NCBI RefSeq assembly: GCF_001687625.2
Contig: NZ_CP016538.2
Location: 1,642,501 to 1,706,500 of the forward strand
Reading direction: 5' to 3'
DNA from: Planococcus maritimus
GTDB taxonomy: Bacteria > Bacillota > Bacilli > Bacillales_A > Planococcaceae
Length of the DNA: 64,000 bases
Under the pieces are notes generated by a model. The model made no database searches and had not been told where the DNA came from. It saw nothing but the letters and a program-made list of their open reading frames with translations. Below are positions 9,166-17,578 of the stretch, piece after piece (the first letter of the stretch is position 1; every line of letters starts with the position of its first letter). A program made the position numbers and the translations under genes.

Positions 9166-9237
9166 CTGCGAATCGATAACACACAGCTAGATGCAGAAGC
9201 TGTCGCTAAAATGATCAAAGATCGCTTTGCCTTGTAG
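9166..9237 (+). other. In-frame continuation of the kinase gene past its stop codon
   Basis: Codes for 23 residues homologous in style to the normal C-terminus of the family, in the same frame as the gene at 8680. There is no start codon or ribosome site of its own. Marks the stop at 9163 as a probable nonsense mutation. Confidence 0.6.
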
Positions 9238-9312
9238 AAAAGCTATCGCCGGCCTGTTATGCAACTGGCCAGAAGACTTTAAGAGATTTATTAGAAGCGA
9301 GGTGAGAGGCTT

Positions 9313-10194
9313 GTGTTGGAGCATGTATTGAAGCAATTCCGTTTGGAAGTCTTTACTGTCAATGAAGTAGATGATTCCTTCAGTTCAATGGTCTATAAAT
9401 GCATTTTACGTAATGGCGAAACAGTGTTTGTGAAAATCCCGTATACCCGCGTGAAATATGAACGCGAGCTGGCCTCCTATGAAATCTTAGCTGGGCACGT
9501 ACCGATTCCACAGCTGCTTGATTATTGGGCAGGTGATGATAACTGTCCGGGAGCTTTTCTTTTATCCGAACTGAAAGGACATCCTTTGTCCGAAAAGGCT
9601 TCTCCGGAAGTTGCTTATCAAATCGGCGCATTGCAAGCAGCGATGCATCAAATCCAACCTTCAAACACGATAGAGTCTGGCGCCATACAAAATGAATTTC
9701 CCCATTGGCATGAATTTATCGAAAAGCAGTTTTATAGCTTCGCGGAACATGTAAAGGAAATATTGGATCAGGATGTATTTATGGCCAGCTTGCACAAGTT
9801 TGAGCAAATGAAAGGTGAGCTTCCAGCACCAGACGGGCCGAGCTTCGTCCATATGGATTTTCGGCCAGCCAATATCATTGTGGAAAACGGTAGGGTTACC
9901 GGCATGATTGACTTCGAAAGTGTGCGTTTCGGATCAACAGAAATCGATTTTACCAAAATTCACCGTGATTTTTTAAAGGGGGATCCTGCTTTGATAAATT
10001 CCTATCAGGAGGGCTATACCAGCATCCGGCCAATGATCGATTTGGAAGCTGTCTTGCCTTTTTATCGTTTCATCGACGCCTTTAACAGCATCGGCTGGAG
10101 CCAAAAGCGCGGCTTGGAGAAAAATTTTGCGTTCTATGAAGCTAATTTGCGGATTTTGAAAGAAATGCTGCAAGATGTGGAGGTGGAGAAGTGA
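9313..10194 (+). CDS. Aminoglycoside-phosphotransferase-family kinase
   Basis: 293 residues with the APH/choline-kinase fold. The catalytic loop HMDFRPAN starts at His180 (Brenner motif HxDxxxxN), followed by the metal-binding MIDFES. The N-terminal lobe has a VFVKIP lysine region. The GTG start at 9313 is set by GAGGTGAGAGG just upstream. It overlaps the next lipoprotein gene by four bases (GTGA). Real drug resistance is not implied: most chromosomal members phosphorylate unknown small molecules. Confidence 0.85.
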   Translation: MLEHVLKQFRLEVFTVNEVDDSFSSMVYKCILRNGETVFVKIPYTRVKYERELASYEILAGHVPIPQLLDYWAGDDNCPGAFLLSELKGHPLSEKASPEVAYQIGALQAAMHQIQPSNTIESGAIQNEFPHWHEFIEKQFYSFAEHVKEILDQDVFMASLHKFEQMKGELPAPDGPSFVHMDFRPANIIVENGRVTGMIDFESVRFGSTEIDFTKIHRDFLKGDPALINSYQEGYTSIRPMIDLEAVLPFYRFIDAFNSIGWSQKRGLEKNFAFYEANLRILKEMLQDVEVEK

Positions 10195-10631
10195 AGTTGA
10201 AAATCCTTTTGTTCATCGTCATTTGTACGCTTGGTTTTTTAGCTGCCTGTAAGGAGGTGCCCACTAAGAGCAACTCTATTTTGGAGGCGGAAGCTTATTT
10301 GGAGAGTCAAGGATATGAATTGGTTTCCCTAGTGGGGGAAGAGTCCTTGCTTCTTGATACACAAACTTTAATGGATCCAGGCTATTCGCAAATCTGGCAA
10401 GTTCAGTCCTTTAACTCCGCTGAATATTTAGATCAACCCCTGACTACGGTGGAATTTATCATTCAAAGGCATCCGCTTGAACTTCTCTACAATAGCCAAA
10501 AAACCAGAATCGTTGTCTATCTTCATCAAAATCAGGTAATAGGTGGCTGGTCTCTTCCCGTGTTTTCTAGTGAAGCGCTTGTCGGCACGGTACATTCGTT
10601 AGATGGAAAGACGGCTGAAGAAGTGCAATAA
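10191..10631 (+). CDS. Small lipoprotein of unknown function
   Basis: 146 residues with a lipoprotein signal: hydrophobic helix at 3-17 and lipobox LAAC with Cys20. The mature part has no motif I recognise. The GTG start overlaps the stop of the upstream kinase gene (GTGA), so it is translationally coupled. Anchored on the outer face of the membrane. Confidence 0.75.
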   Translation: MKLKILLFIVICTLGFLAACKEVPTKSNSILEAEAYLESQGYELVSLVGEESLLLDTQTLMDPGYSQIWQVQSFNSAEYLDQPLTTVEFIIQRHPLELLYNSQKTRIVVYLHQNQVIGGWSLPVFSSEALVGTVHSLDGKTAEEVQ

Positions 10632-10696
10632 GCAGAGGGAAGTAGCCAAAGCCAAAAGAGAAAGTCGAAAACTATATATGTAAAGGAGGCAAATCA

Positions 10697-11161
10697 ATGA
10701 TTAAAGGTCTCTACGAAGCTCATTTACCGGTTCAGGATTTAAAACGTTCCATAGAATTCTATACTAGTTTGGAATTGGAACTCGCTTATGAGACACCTAA
10801 GCTGGCTTTCTTTTGGATTGTCAAAGGGCATAGCTGGGTAGGCCTATGGGAAACGGAGAAAGCGGAAACGCCTTATCATCCTTCACTGCGCCATATCGCT
10901 TTTCATGTGGATAGAGAAGCAATACGCAACGCTAAGAACTGGTTGGCTGAAAGAGGAATCGAAGTACGAACAGCTTTTGGTTTTTCACCGGAAGAACAGC
11001 CGCTTGTCTTGCCAAATCGACCATATGCGCATGCAGCAGTGTATTTTCATGACCCAGATGGCAATTCACTTGAATTCATCGCACCGCTTCATCTGGAAGG
11101 CGGGAAAGACTTCGAAATGATGTCTTTGGAAGAGTGGGATCGTATGCAAGTGGAAAAATGA
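10697..11161 (+). CDS. VOC family (glyoxalase/bleomycin-resistance fold) protein
   Basis: 154 residues. The paired beta-alpha-beta modules of the vicinal oxygen chelate fold are visible: HLPVQDLKRSIEFYT at the start and AVYFHDPDGNSLEFIAP near 115-131. Potential metal ligands are His10, His75-type positions and the final Glu. AAAGGAGG precedes the ATG. Reaction unknown; the family covers isomerases, dioxygenases and drug-binding proteins. Followed 18 bases later by a cupin gene, suggesting a small two-gene unit. Confidence 0.85.
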   Translation: MIKGLYEAHLPVQDLKRSIEFYTSLELELAYETPKLAFFWIVKGHSWVGLWETEKAETPYHPSLRHIAFHVDREAIRNAKNWLAERGIEVRTAFGFSPEEQPLVLPNRPYAHAAVYFHDPDGNSLEFIAPLHLEGGKDFEMMSLEEWDRMQVEK

Positions 11162-11179
11162 TAAAAAGGAGCGAATTCA

Positions 11180-11545
11180 ATGAATTTCAAACCAATCAAT
11201 TTCAATGAAAAACTATCGAAATTTGACGATTTTTGGTCGCCTAAGGTCATTGCCGAAATGAATGATTACCAATTCAAGACCGTAAAAGTGCAAGGGGATT
11301 TTGTTTGGCATAAGCACGAAGATACCGATGAAGTGTTCCTCGTACTAGAAGGAGAATTACTCATTAAATTCCGCGACGGGGAAGTGTCGTTAAAAGCAGG
11401 GGAGATGTTTGTGGTGCCCAAAAATACCGAGCATAAACCCTATGCGGAAACACAAGCGAGCATCTTGCTGGTAGAACCTAAAGGCGTTGTTAATACAGGC
11501 GATGCGACAAGTGAACAGACAGCAGAAAATGATGTATGGATCTAA
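11180..11545 (+). CDS. Cupin-domain protein
   Basis: 121 residues forming one small cupin barrel. Motif 1 reads WHKHEDTDEVFLVLEGE, with two His and a Glu as metal ligands; motif 2 is GEMFVVPKNTEHKPYA with the last His. Metal binding is expected; the reaction is unknown. AAAAGGAG precedes the ATG and it lies 18 bases after the VOC gene, so the two are probably co-transcribed. Confidence 0.85.
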   Translation: MNFKPINFNEKLSKFDDFWSPKVIAEMNDYQFKTVKVQGDFVWHKHEDTDEVFLVLEGELLIKFRDGEVSLKAGEMFVVPKNTEHKPYAETQASILLVEPKGVVNTGDATSEQTAENDVWI

Positions 11546-11624
11546 TGGTTTTTCGTGAAATTTAACCTGCCGCTTCTTAAAATGAGGTAAAATTGTAACA
11601 TACTTTGTTTTAGGACGTGATTTT

Positions 11625-13457
11625 TTGCCGGATTGGACTTATCATACAATGTTTGAACCCGCTCTTTCAAAGTTGCCGGCAAAAACCGGGAGAGAGTTTA
11701 TCCATAACGGAATGCACCGGATTGCTTCGATCCCAGGCGGAAGCAAATTAATTGAATACTTAGGGCATACGGCTCCTGCCAAGCAGCTCGAAACGAAAAT
11801 TTTCGGTTTAACGATTGCCAACCCCGTCGGCTTGAGTGGGAAAATCGATCCCTTGCTTTCCGGAACGAAAGCTTTCGGCCATTTAGGGATGGGCTTTATC
11901 GAAATCGGGCCGGTGTCCTGGGATCCGGTAGAGATGGGCACGCCAAGGTTCACCGATTCCAAAAACGCTATGATTTATCCGTATCGGTTAGAGTCACCCG
12001 GCATAGAGTGTACAATTGAGAAGTTGGCGAAGCTTGAGTCTTTTGACAAGCCGATTTTTATCCGCATCGGCAGAAACGATACTTTCGAACAAACTATGTC
12101 CCTATTGAAAACCTTATCCACGTTTGGAGAAGCATTTATTGTTGAAGAGCTGTATGGCATTAAACAATGGAAGTCTTTAAAAGAAGCGGTCAACGGCAAG
12201 CCGATCTTATTTGCCGGTTCTGCCAATAGCATCGATTCGCCAGCTTTTGTGGCGTCTCAAGAAACATACATAGATGGAATTGTCCTCGATGAACAGGGGA
12301 TAGACACAGGGCAAGGAATGGAATATCCGCTTGATTCGTCGGGGCAATTGATCGAAAAGTTGTCTTCCATCCGTCAGCATAGCAAAGTGCCAATCCTTGT
12401 CTCTGGCGGAATCGCAGAACCAAAAGATGCCCTGGCCTTATATGAGGCAGGGGCGGATTTAGTGATGCTCTCGGGCGGCTATGTTCAAACTGGCCCGGGG
12501 TTACCTAAACGCATCAATGAAGGATTGCTGGATCAAAAAACCGCCTCGCCTCCTGTATATGATGGCTGGATTTGGCATTGGTTGTTCGGATTGTTCATGT
12601 TCCTTGGCGGCGCAGCGGCAATGCTCGTCAGCATGACAATCGTTTTGATGCCTTATGATGAGGCATTTTTGAATTTATCACGCGAAGAACTCATGGCGAT
12701 CAATCCGAATATCTATTATTTTATGCAGCATGACCGAATGACCGTGGCCGGAACGATGGTGTCTGGCGGTATTTTGTATATGCAATTGGCAAGATACGGT
12801 GTCCGTCATGGTTTGGAATGGGCAAAACGCGCCATTCACATCGCCGGTGTACTCGGATTTCTTGGCATTTTACTATTCATCGGATTCGGTTACTTCGACT
12901 GGCTCCACGGCATTCTTTGGTTAATTCTCTTGCCATTCTTTTGGAAAGGCTATCAAGTATCCAAAAATTACAGCGAACATTCGACTTCTCGCAACCGTAC
13001 GAATCACCCAGCTTGGAAACGAAGTCTTTGGGGGCAACTGGCGTTTGTTGTACTTGGGTTTGCACTCGCAGCGGCAGGTTTTGTCATTTCGGCAATCGGC
13101 GTGAGCGGCGTCTTTGTCCAAACCGATATCGCCTATATTTGCATGAATCCTGAACAAATCTCTGCTATTAACGAACGGCTCATTCCGGTGATTGCGCACG
13201 ATCGAGCGGGCCTTGGCAGTGCCTTGATCAGTGTCGGCCTGCTCGTTTTAATGTTGGCACTTTGGGGGTTTCAAGAAGGGCAGCGCTGGGTGTGGTATAC
13301 CTTTCTACTGGGCGGTTTGCCGGCATTCAGTGCAGCGATTCTCATTCATTACGTAATTGGGTATACGAGCTTTATTCATATCCTGCCGGCTTATGTGGCC
13401 TTAGTGTTGTTTGGAAGCGGCTTGTGGTTGTCCAAAAAATTCTTTTTCATGAAATAA
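11625..13457 (+). CDS. Dihydroorotate dehydrogenase-like domain fused to a C-terminal membrane domain
   Basis: 610 residues. Residues about 45-300 look like a class-2 dihydroorotate dehydrogenase FMN barrel (ANPVGLSGKID, GFIEIGPVS, and VSGGIAEPKDALALYEAGADLV near the FMN phosphate). The rest holds about seven membrane helices from residue 310 on. It stands alone, away from any pyrimidine operon, so it is probably a paralogue with another electron-transfer substrate. The TTG at 11625 is favoured because MPDW appears family-conserved from memory; the first ATG is at 11649. The ribosome site is weak (AGGACG). Confidence 0.8.
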   Translation: MPDWTYHTMFEPALSKLPAKTGREFIHNGMHRIASIPGGSKLIEYLGHTAPAKQLETKIFGLTIANPVGLSGKIDPLLSGTKAFGHLGMGFIEIGPVSWDPVEMGTPRFTDSKNAMIYPYRLESPGIECTIEKLAKLESFDKPIFIRIGRNDTFEQTMSLLKTLSTFGEAFIVEELYGIKQWKSLKEAVNGKPILFAGSANSIDSPAFVASQETYIDGIVLDEQGIDTGQGMEYPLDSSGQLIEKLSSIRQHSKVPILVSGGIAEPKDALALYEAGADLVMLSGGYVQTGPGLPKRINEGLLDQKTASPPVYDGWIWHWLFGLFMFLGGAAAMLVSMTIVLMPYDEAFLNLSREELMAINPNIYYFMQHDRMTVAGTMVSGGILYMQLARYGVRHGLEWAKRAIHIAGVLGFLGILLFIGFGYFDWLHGILWLILLPFFWKGYQVSKNYSEHSTSRNRTNHPAWKRSLWGQLAFVVLGFALAAAGFVISAIGVSGVFVQTDIAYICMNPEQISAINERLIPVIAHDRAGLGSALISVGLLVLMLALWGFQEGQRWVWYTFLLGGLPAFSAAILIHYVIGYTSFIHILPAYVALVLFGSGLWLSKKFFFMK

Positions 13458-13460
13458 GCA

Positions 13461-13493
13461 ACTTGCCGGTGCATCCGCCGGCAAGTTTTTTTT
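13461..13493 (+). terminator. Intrinsic terminator after the DHOD-like gene
   Basis: ACTTGCCGG (13461) pairs with CCGGCAAGT (13478-13486), followed by eight T. Confidence 0.85.
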
Positions 13494-13495
13494 AT

Positions 13496-13523
13496 AAAAA
13501 AACAGCCTCAGGGGCTGTTTTTC
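13496..13523. terminator. Second hairpin terminator (copy 1 of a near-identical pair)
   Basis: AAAAACAGCCTCAGGGGCTGTTTTT forms a tight hairpin. A copy differing by one base lies at 13761-13786, on the other side of the intergenic repeat. Confidence 0.75.
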
Positions 13524-13557
13524 AGGCTATCGAGAAAGGTAAGAAGTCGTATTTTCC

Positions 13558-13667
13558 GAAGCTTATCGCTCGCTTTCCGTGGGCTCGAGCCCAAGCCTCC
13601 TCAGTCGCTTTGCGCCTTGCGGGGTCTCGGTCATCTCGCTGATCCACAGGAGTCGAGCGAACGCTTC
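13558..13667. repeat. 110-bp imperfect inverted intergenic repeat element
   Basis: The outer arms pair: GAAGC (13558-13562) with GCTTC (13663-13667), TCGCTCG (13566-13572) with CGAGCGA (13654-13660), and GTGG (13579-13582) with CCAC (13644-13647). The interior (GCCTCCTC, CGCTTTGCGCC, TGCGGGGTCTC, CACAGGAGTCGAGCG) has the wording of a family of intergenic repeats I have seen in Bacillus, Lysinibacillus and Planococcus genomes. It lacks an open frame and a transposase. Function unknown. Confidence 0.65.
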
Positions 13668-13760
13668 TCCAAATACTAAGACATTTCGTTAATTTGTTCA
13701 TTGTAGAATAGTGTCACATTCTTTTTATTAATAGATGATTATAGACTTCTTCAACACTCT

Positions 13761-13786
13761 AAAAAACAGCCTCAAGGGCTGTTTTT
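13761..13786. terminator. Intrinsic terminator after the DUF948 gene (copy 2 of the pair)
   Basis: AAAAAACAGCCTCAAGGGCTGTTTTT lies directly 3' of the minus-strand DUF948 gene. Confidence 0.8.
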
Positions 13787-13788
13787 GA

Positions 13789-14274
13789 TTAATAGTTTTT
13801 TGATACTTGCTTAGGTGCATCAGGTTCTGGGTTGTATGTGGCATTCGGCTGGTTTTGGTCTTTTTGGTTATCCAAGTACTTCATCAAACCAGCAGCGTTA
13901 TTGCTGTATTGGCTGACTTGGGCGCGGTTGGCAGGGTCATCTTCAACTTTTCTTGAAATGCCAGAGGTAATGCTACGGACAACCGAATTCAAATCGATAA
14001 TCGAATTGATCGTACCTTTCGCTCCATCGACCAAGACGGCTACTTTTTCTGATTTTTGCTGGATGTCTTCTTGCAATTCAGTTGTCGTATGCTGTAAATG
14101 AGTCGTCTCGAGCATTAACTTATCCACGCGGCCTTTCAAGTTATTGGCCGAACCTTTCATTTCCTTCATTGGCTCTTTAATGCCAGATAGGAGCATGAAG
14201 ACCCCTGCAATGGCCACGATCAGGCCCAGCACGACGATTCCAATTGCTATGTAAAGCCATATTATCGGATCCAT
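13789..14274 (-). CDS. DUF948-family membrane protein (YtxG-like)
   Basis: 161 residues: one N-terminal transmembrane helix (about 5-28), then a long amphipathic coiled-coil stretch (about 35-115, heptads around NNLKGRVDKLMLETTHLQHTT), and a Pro/Asn-rich tail. This layout matches DUF948/YtxG general-stress proteins. The membrane anchor puts the coiled coil at the cytoplasmic face or outside; topology is not settled. The ATG at 14274 has AGGAGG upstream on the minus strand. Biochemical role unknown. Confidence 0.82.
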   Translation of the reverse strand: MDPIIWLYIAIGIVVLGLIVAIAGVFMLLSGIKEPMKEMKGSANNLKGRVDKLMLETTHLQHTTTELQEDIQQKSEKVAVLVDGAKGTINSIIDLNSVVRSITSGISRKVEDDPANRAQVSQYSNNAAGLMKYLDNQKDQNQPNATYNPEPDAPKQVSKNY

Positions 14275-14504
14275 TCAAACTTCCTCCTTTTTCGGTCATG
14301 TAATAAGCCATACCCGTTTGGGGCAGTTTTTAACACAAAACTTAAAGAGGCTGGGTAAACTTGATGGATTTGGCTAAGTAAATAGAAAAAATCTTGATGC
14401 AACATACAGAACGAGGTTGTGCGTACTAGTCCTGAGCGACTTGTGTTCGCAGCGTCATCCGCGTGGCAATGGCCGTTTTACGGTAACACAGACACTAGCT
14501 TTCG

Positions 14505-15203
14505 TTAGCGAGTTTCGGCGGCCAATATAAAGGCGATATATCCGACATCCTGGCTGAAATTCCAATCCATGAAAATTTCATCTATATTCCTTTGCAACGC
14601 ATGGTGTAACGGAGCGGCTTTCAGCAGCTTGTGCTCCAGCGGACGTTTCGTCAATTTCAACATATCGACAAATCCATCCTCTATCAATGCTTTTTCAATG
14701 CCTACCAACACCCCGCTGCGCTTTAGCAGCAAAGTCCGGTTGCTCATCCAGAGCGTGTCGATTTTATCAGGAACACGCGCTGCTTCTTCGTTCACTCGTT
14801 CCATTTGTTTATGAAAAATGTCGCGCTGCGTATCTTCCGGCCATTCGAACGAATCCCATACAAGCTCTTCGTTCATGACCCCAATAAACATGCCGCTCTT
14901 TAGCGACAAGTTCCAGTCCACGTATAATTCAGTGAAATTCAGCTGGGTTATGTTCAGAAGTTCCTGTAAAATTTCCGTTTTCAGCGCATTGAACATAAAG
15001 TTTCTTGTCTCTAGAACCCGTATGTCTTCTTCTTGATCCAGAAGAATCTTCTCCATGGGACTGACGAATCCACGAAAATGAATGGTAATATAAGGCCTTT
15101 TGATTGTGACGTAAACAGAAGCGGGCCCTTTTCCAAAATGCTGGCGCAGTAGGTTGGAGATATAACCCGAAACTTCTGATTGAATAGGTCGTGCTTCCTG
15201 CAT
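14505..15203 (-). CDS. MpsC/DUF2294-type protein, two tandem domains
   Basis: 232 residues with two similar halves of about 115 each: GFVSPMEKIL then LYVDWNLSLKSGMF in the first, and the weaker IFMDWNFSQDVGYIAFIL in the second. This fits DUF2294 (now named after MpsC of a Na+-dependent membrane-potential system), also called YbcI in Bacillus. The MpsA/MpsB partners are not next door, so function here is open. ATG at 15203 behind AAGGAGCC. Confidence 0.75.
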   Translation of the reverse strand: MQEARPIQSEVSGYISNLLRQHFGKGPASVYVTIKRPYITIHFRGFVSPMEKILLDQEEDIRVLETRNFMFNALKTEILQELLNITQLNFTELYVDWNLSLKSGMFIGVMNEELVWDSFEWPEDTQRDIFHKQMERVNEEAARVPDKIDTLWMSNRTLLLKRSGVLVGIEKALIEDGFVDMLKLTKRPLEHKLLKAAPLHHALQRNIDEIFMDWNFSQDVGYIAFILAAETR

Positions 15204-15713
15204 AATAACTGGCTCCTTCCCGGCATATAGCGGCCGGCTTGTTCTTTGCTTTTTCGATCGCTTTTGGCAAGCATTTATTACTACTTGTTACTTGCGTGTT
15301 ACGACTCGTTTAAAGCTAGTTTCATTTCTAATGCAGTTGCGCACATTAATGAATTGGCTGAACATGCTTCCTGCGGGAATCGGCGGTTGACCCAAGAGAG
15401 CAAATTAAATAAAAAAAGACGCCAAAAAGAATGATTCATTCTCTTTGGCGTTATTCCCAGCTCTATTGTCAGGTATATACTCTGCGCAATTTCAATATGG
15501 CAGCCGATGCTGCGTTTTTGTTTCCATTTAACTACTTTTCATGGATCCCGCTCGATGTTCGCGGGAGGTGATGCATTTCCTGTAATAAGAATTATAGCGA
15601 GAATGGGAAAAAATTTCAAGACGATTTTGTGCAACGGTCGTATAGGCTCTGGATCCAAAGCAAAGATTATGGCCACATGGCTTGTGTCATAAATGGGAAA
15701 AGAGCTCACATTA
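15204..15713. other. 510-bp gene-free stretch
   Basis: No frame with a convincing start, ribosome site and codon pattern. It holds one strong hairpin (15419-15453) and the promoter region of the MpsC-like gene. A GGGAGGTG at 15564-15571 is followed only by a four-codon frame, so it may be debris of a lost gene. Confidence 0.6.
15419..15453. terminator. Orphan bidirectional hairpin
   Basis: ACGCCAAAAAGAATGA pairs with TCATTCTCTTTGGCGT with one mismatch, with A and T rich flanks. No gene ends close to it on either strand (nearest are about 215 bases to the left and 260 to the right). Confidence 0.7.
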
Positions 15714-16802
15714 CTAATAGATTGCCTTATAAGCCTTCATGAATTTTTGATCGATATACTGTTTGAGTTTCCACGGAACTTTGCCGTGTAAAGCCCAACG
15801 CCCATAAGTTAAAAAAGCTTCGCCGCCTCCTGTGGAAAGAATCGCCACGTATTTTGACTGTGGGACGAAGCGGGATAAGGCTTGTTCATCAAGAAAATTC
15901 ATTAAGTTGTTCCACAATACCGGTCCTTGGCGAACTGCATAAACGCCATTTTTCTCAAGATCTGGGTACCGATTGATTGAGACGCAATCACCAGCGCCGA
16001 AGACCTCGGGGAAGCGGGGCGATTGTAGCGACTCATTGACAGCCAAAAAACCCGAACGGTCGACAGGCATGCCAGAGCGCTCGAAAAAGGCAGGGCTTTT
16101 CGGGCCTGTCAGCCAAAGGACAGCTGTTTGAGGATAAGTTGTGCCATTGTTTGCGGTGATTGAAGTTTCATTAATGTCATCTATTTGTACTTCGGTGAAA
16201 AAGGGCAGTTCTTTTTTACGGGCAATCGCCTCAATTTTTTTGGAAGCCGCTACTCCTTGTGCAGCTAGTAATGGGCCTGAACTGAATAGCGATCCATTGA
16301 GCGGCAAGTGCTGCTGTTTTCGCCAGGCGTGAGTGGACAAGGCCAGTTCAACCCCTGAAGCGCCGCCTCCGACGATGACGGGCTTGGCGGATTCCCGGAA
16401 TGTTAGTAATTGTTTCGGGAAATGGTAATTGGGCTTGATCGGTGAGATGTATTTTCGCAGCGCTTCCGGGCTATCTGTCTGGGAGCCGATGTCGAAAGAC
16501 ACCACATCATAAGGATAACTCTGACCTTGTAAACCCGTCAGTGTGCGGGAAACCGGGTCGATGGCGCAAATGGTGTCTTGATAAAAAGCCGCACCGATTT
16601 TTTCAGCCAATCGTTTCAAGTCGATGCGGATTTCATCCAAGTCGTAAACGCCTTCTGTGAATCCTGAAAACATTCCTGAATAATACTGATAAGCCGTAGG
16701 TGAGATGAGTACCAATTGCACATCTTCACGCGGATTTTCTGCGAATTGCTTGAGGCCATGCAAATGCGCATGGCCGCCTCCAACCAACACGACGATCTTC
16801 AT
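15714..16802 (-). CDS. NDH-2-like FAD/NAD(P)-dependent oxidoreductase
   Basis: 362 residues. N-terminal FAD-binding VVLVGGGHAHLHGL, a central second dinucleotide motif VIVGGGASGVELAL (NAD(P)H site), and a VFGAGDCVSI motif near the C-terminus that contacts the flavin. Resembles type II NADH dehydrogenases and the N-terminal domain of SelD-fused flavoproteins. ATG at 16802 is chosen over the GTG nine bases upstream because TTGGAG is then 8 bases away. Stops 15 bases before (in transcription, follows) the phosphatidyltransferase gene; the pair is one operon. Acceptor unknown: quinone is likely. Confidence 0.85.
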   Translation of the reverse strand: MKIVVLVGGGHAHLHGLKQFAENPREDVQLVLISPTAYQYYSGMFSGFTEGVYDLDEIRIDLKRLAEKIGAAFYQDTICAIDPVSRTLTGLQGQSYPYDVVSFDIGSQTDSPEALRKYISPIKPNYHFPKQLLTFRESAKPVIVGGGASGVELALSTHAWRKQQHLPLNGSLFSSGPLLAAQGVAASKKIEAIARKKELPFFTEVQIDDINETSITANNGTTYPQTAVLWLTGPKSPAFFERSGMPVDRSGFLAVNESLQSPRFPEVFGAGDCVSINRYPDLEKNGVYAVRQGPVLWNNLMNFLDEQALSRFVPQSKYVAILSTGGGEAFLTYGRWALHGKVPWKLKQYIDQKFMKAYKAIY

Positions 16803-16817
16803 TCCAAACACTCCAAT

Positions 16818-17399
16818 CTAAGACAAAATCCGTTTAGCTTCAGCCATGCGCTGAACAATCGTGAAAATTTGTATGGCGACAAACAATAAAGTGATCACCG
16901 TTAGATAAGAAGACAAGGCAATCATCAACGTAAATAGGATAAATCCTTCCGTACGTTCTGCAAGCCCGGCTTGATAATAGAACGATTTCACTCCTTGTTT
17001 TTCAGATAATGCCCCGACAGTCAAGAAAATGGTCATGGCAACAATGATGGATGCGCTTAATAATAACAATGCCCACATCGAATCCGGAAAACGGAAGGCC
17101 AGTCCAAGAATAACGCTAATTTCTACAAGCCGGTCGAAACTGATATCTAACAGCGTCCCCCACGGAGAAGGTTTCGTTTTCCTGGCCATCGTCCCGTCGA
17201 CGACATCTAAAAATCCAGAAAGCCAAAGTGCAACAAGCGCTAAAATAGGATGCCCTAGATAAATGAACAGACCAGAAGAAAAGCCGATGGCAAAAGCGGT
17301 CTTGGTTACGCCATTAGCGGTCCAGCCTTTTTTTAAAAGACAATCGGCTGTCTTGTCGACTGCAGGTTGGACGTGTTTTCTTGCGTATGTATCAAGCAT
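16818..17399 (-). CDS. CDP-alcohol phosphatidyltransferase family protein (YnjF-like)
   Basis: 193 residues, about six membrane helices. The signature D-G-x2-A-R-x7-G-x3-D-x3-D is complete (DVVDGTMARK...GTLLDISFD, about residues 68-90). Such enzymes move a phosphatidyl group from CDP-diacylglycerol, or a related donor, to an alcohol. The alcohol here is unknown. ATG 17399 is preferred to the GTG at 17408, with AAGGTG six bases before. First gene of the minus-strand pair, divergent from the MerA-like gene. In E. coli the similar ynjF sits with ynjBCD. Confidence 0.88.
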   Translation of the reverse strand: MLDTYARKHVQPAVDKTADCLLKKGWTANGVTKTAFAIGFSSGLFIYLGHPILALVALWLSGFLDVVDGTMARKTKPSPWGTLLDISFDRLVEISVILGLAFRFPDSMWALLLLSASIIVAMTIFLTVGALSEKQGVKSFYYQAGLAERTEGFILFTLMIALSSYLTVITLLFVAIQIFTIVQRMAEAKRILS

Positions 17400-17578
17400 G
17401 TAATTCACCTTCTCTTATAAAGATATTCTCAGTATAAAGCAAATCGCTATTTAGCTCCTAAGCAGAACTCTTTAAATTGAGAGGATGACATAAAAGCAGA
17501 CTATTCGAGGGTAAATAAGGGTAAGTATACAGAAGGCTTTGTTAAGATGTAGGTAATCCACGACTTAGAAGGGATATG

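Noticed and set aside
9313..10194. Aminoglycoside resistance gene
   Set aside because: Only the general APH kinase fold is seen; no residues specific to a known resistance enzyme, and the context gives no support.
13262..13642. 126-codon plus-strand frame running from the DHOD-like gene into the intergenic repeat
   Set aside because: It is an out-of-frame shadow of the membrane-domain gene, then crosses two terminators and the repeat; no ribosome site.
15246..15434. 62-codon frame in the gene-free stretch
   Set aside because: No ribosome site, no recognisable segment, and it ends inside the orphan hairpin.
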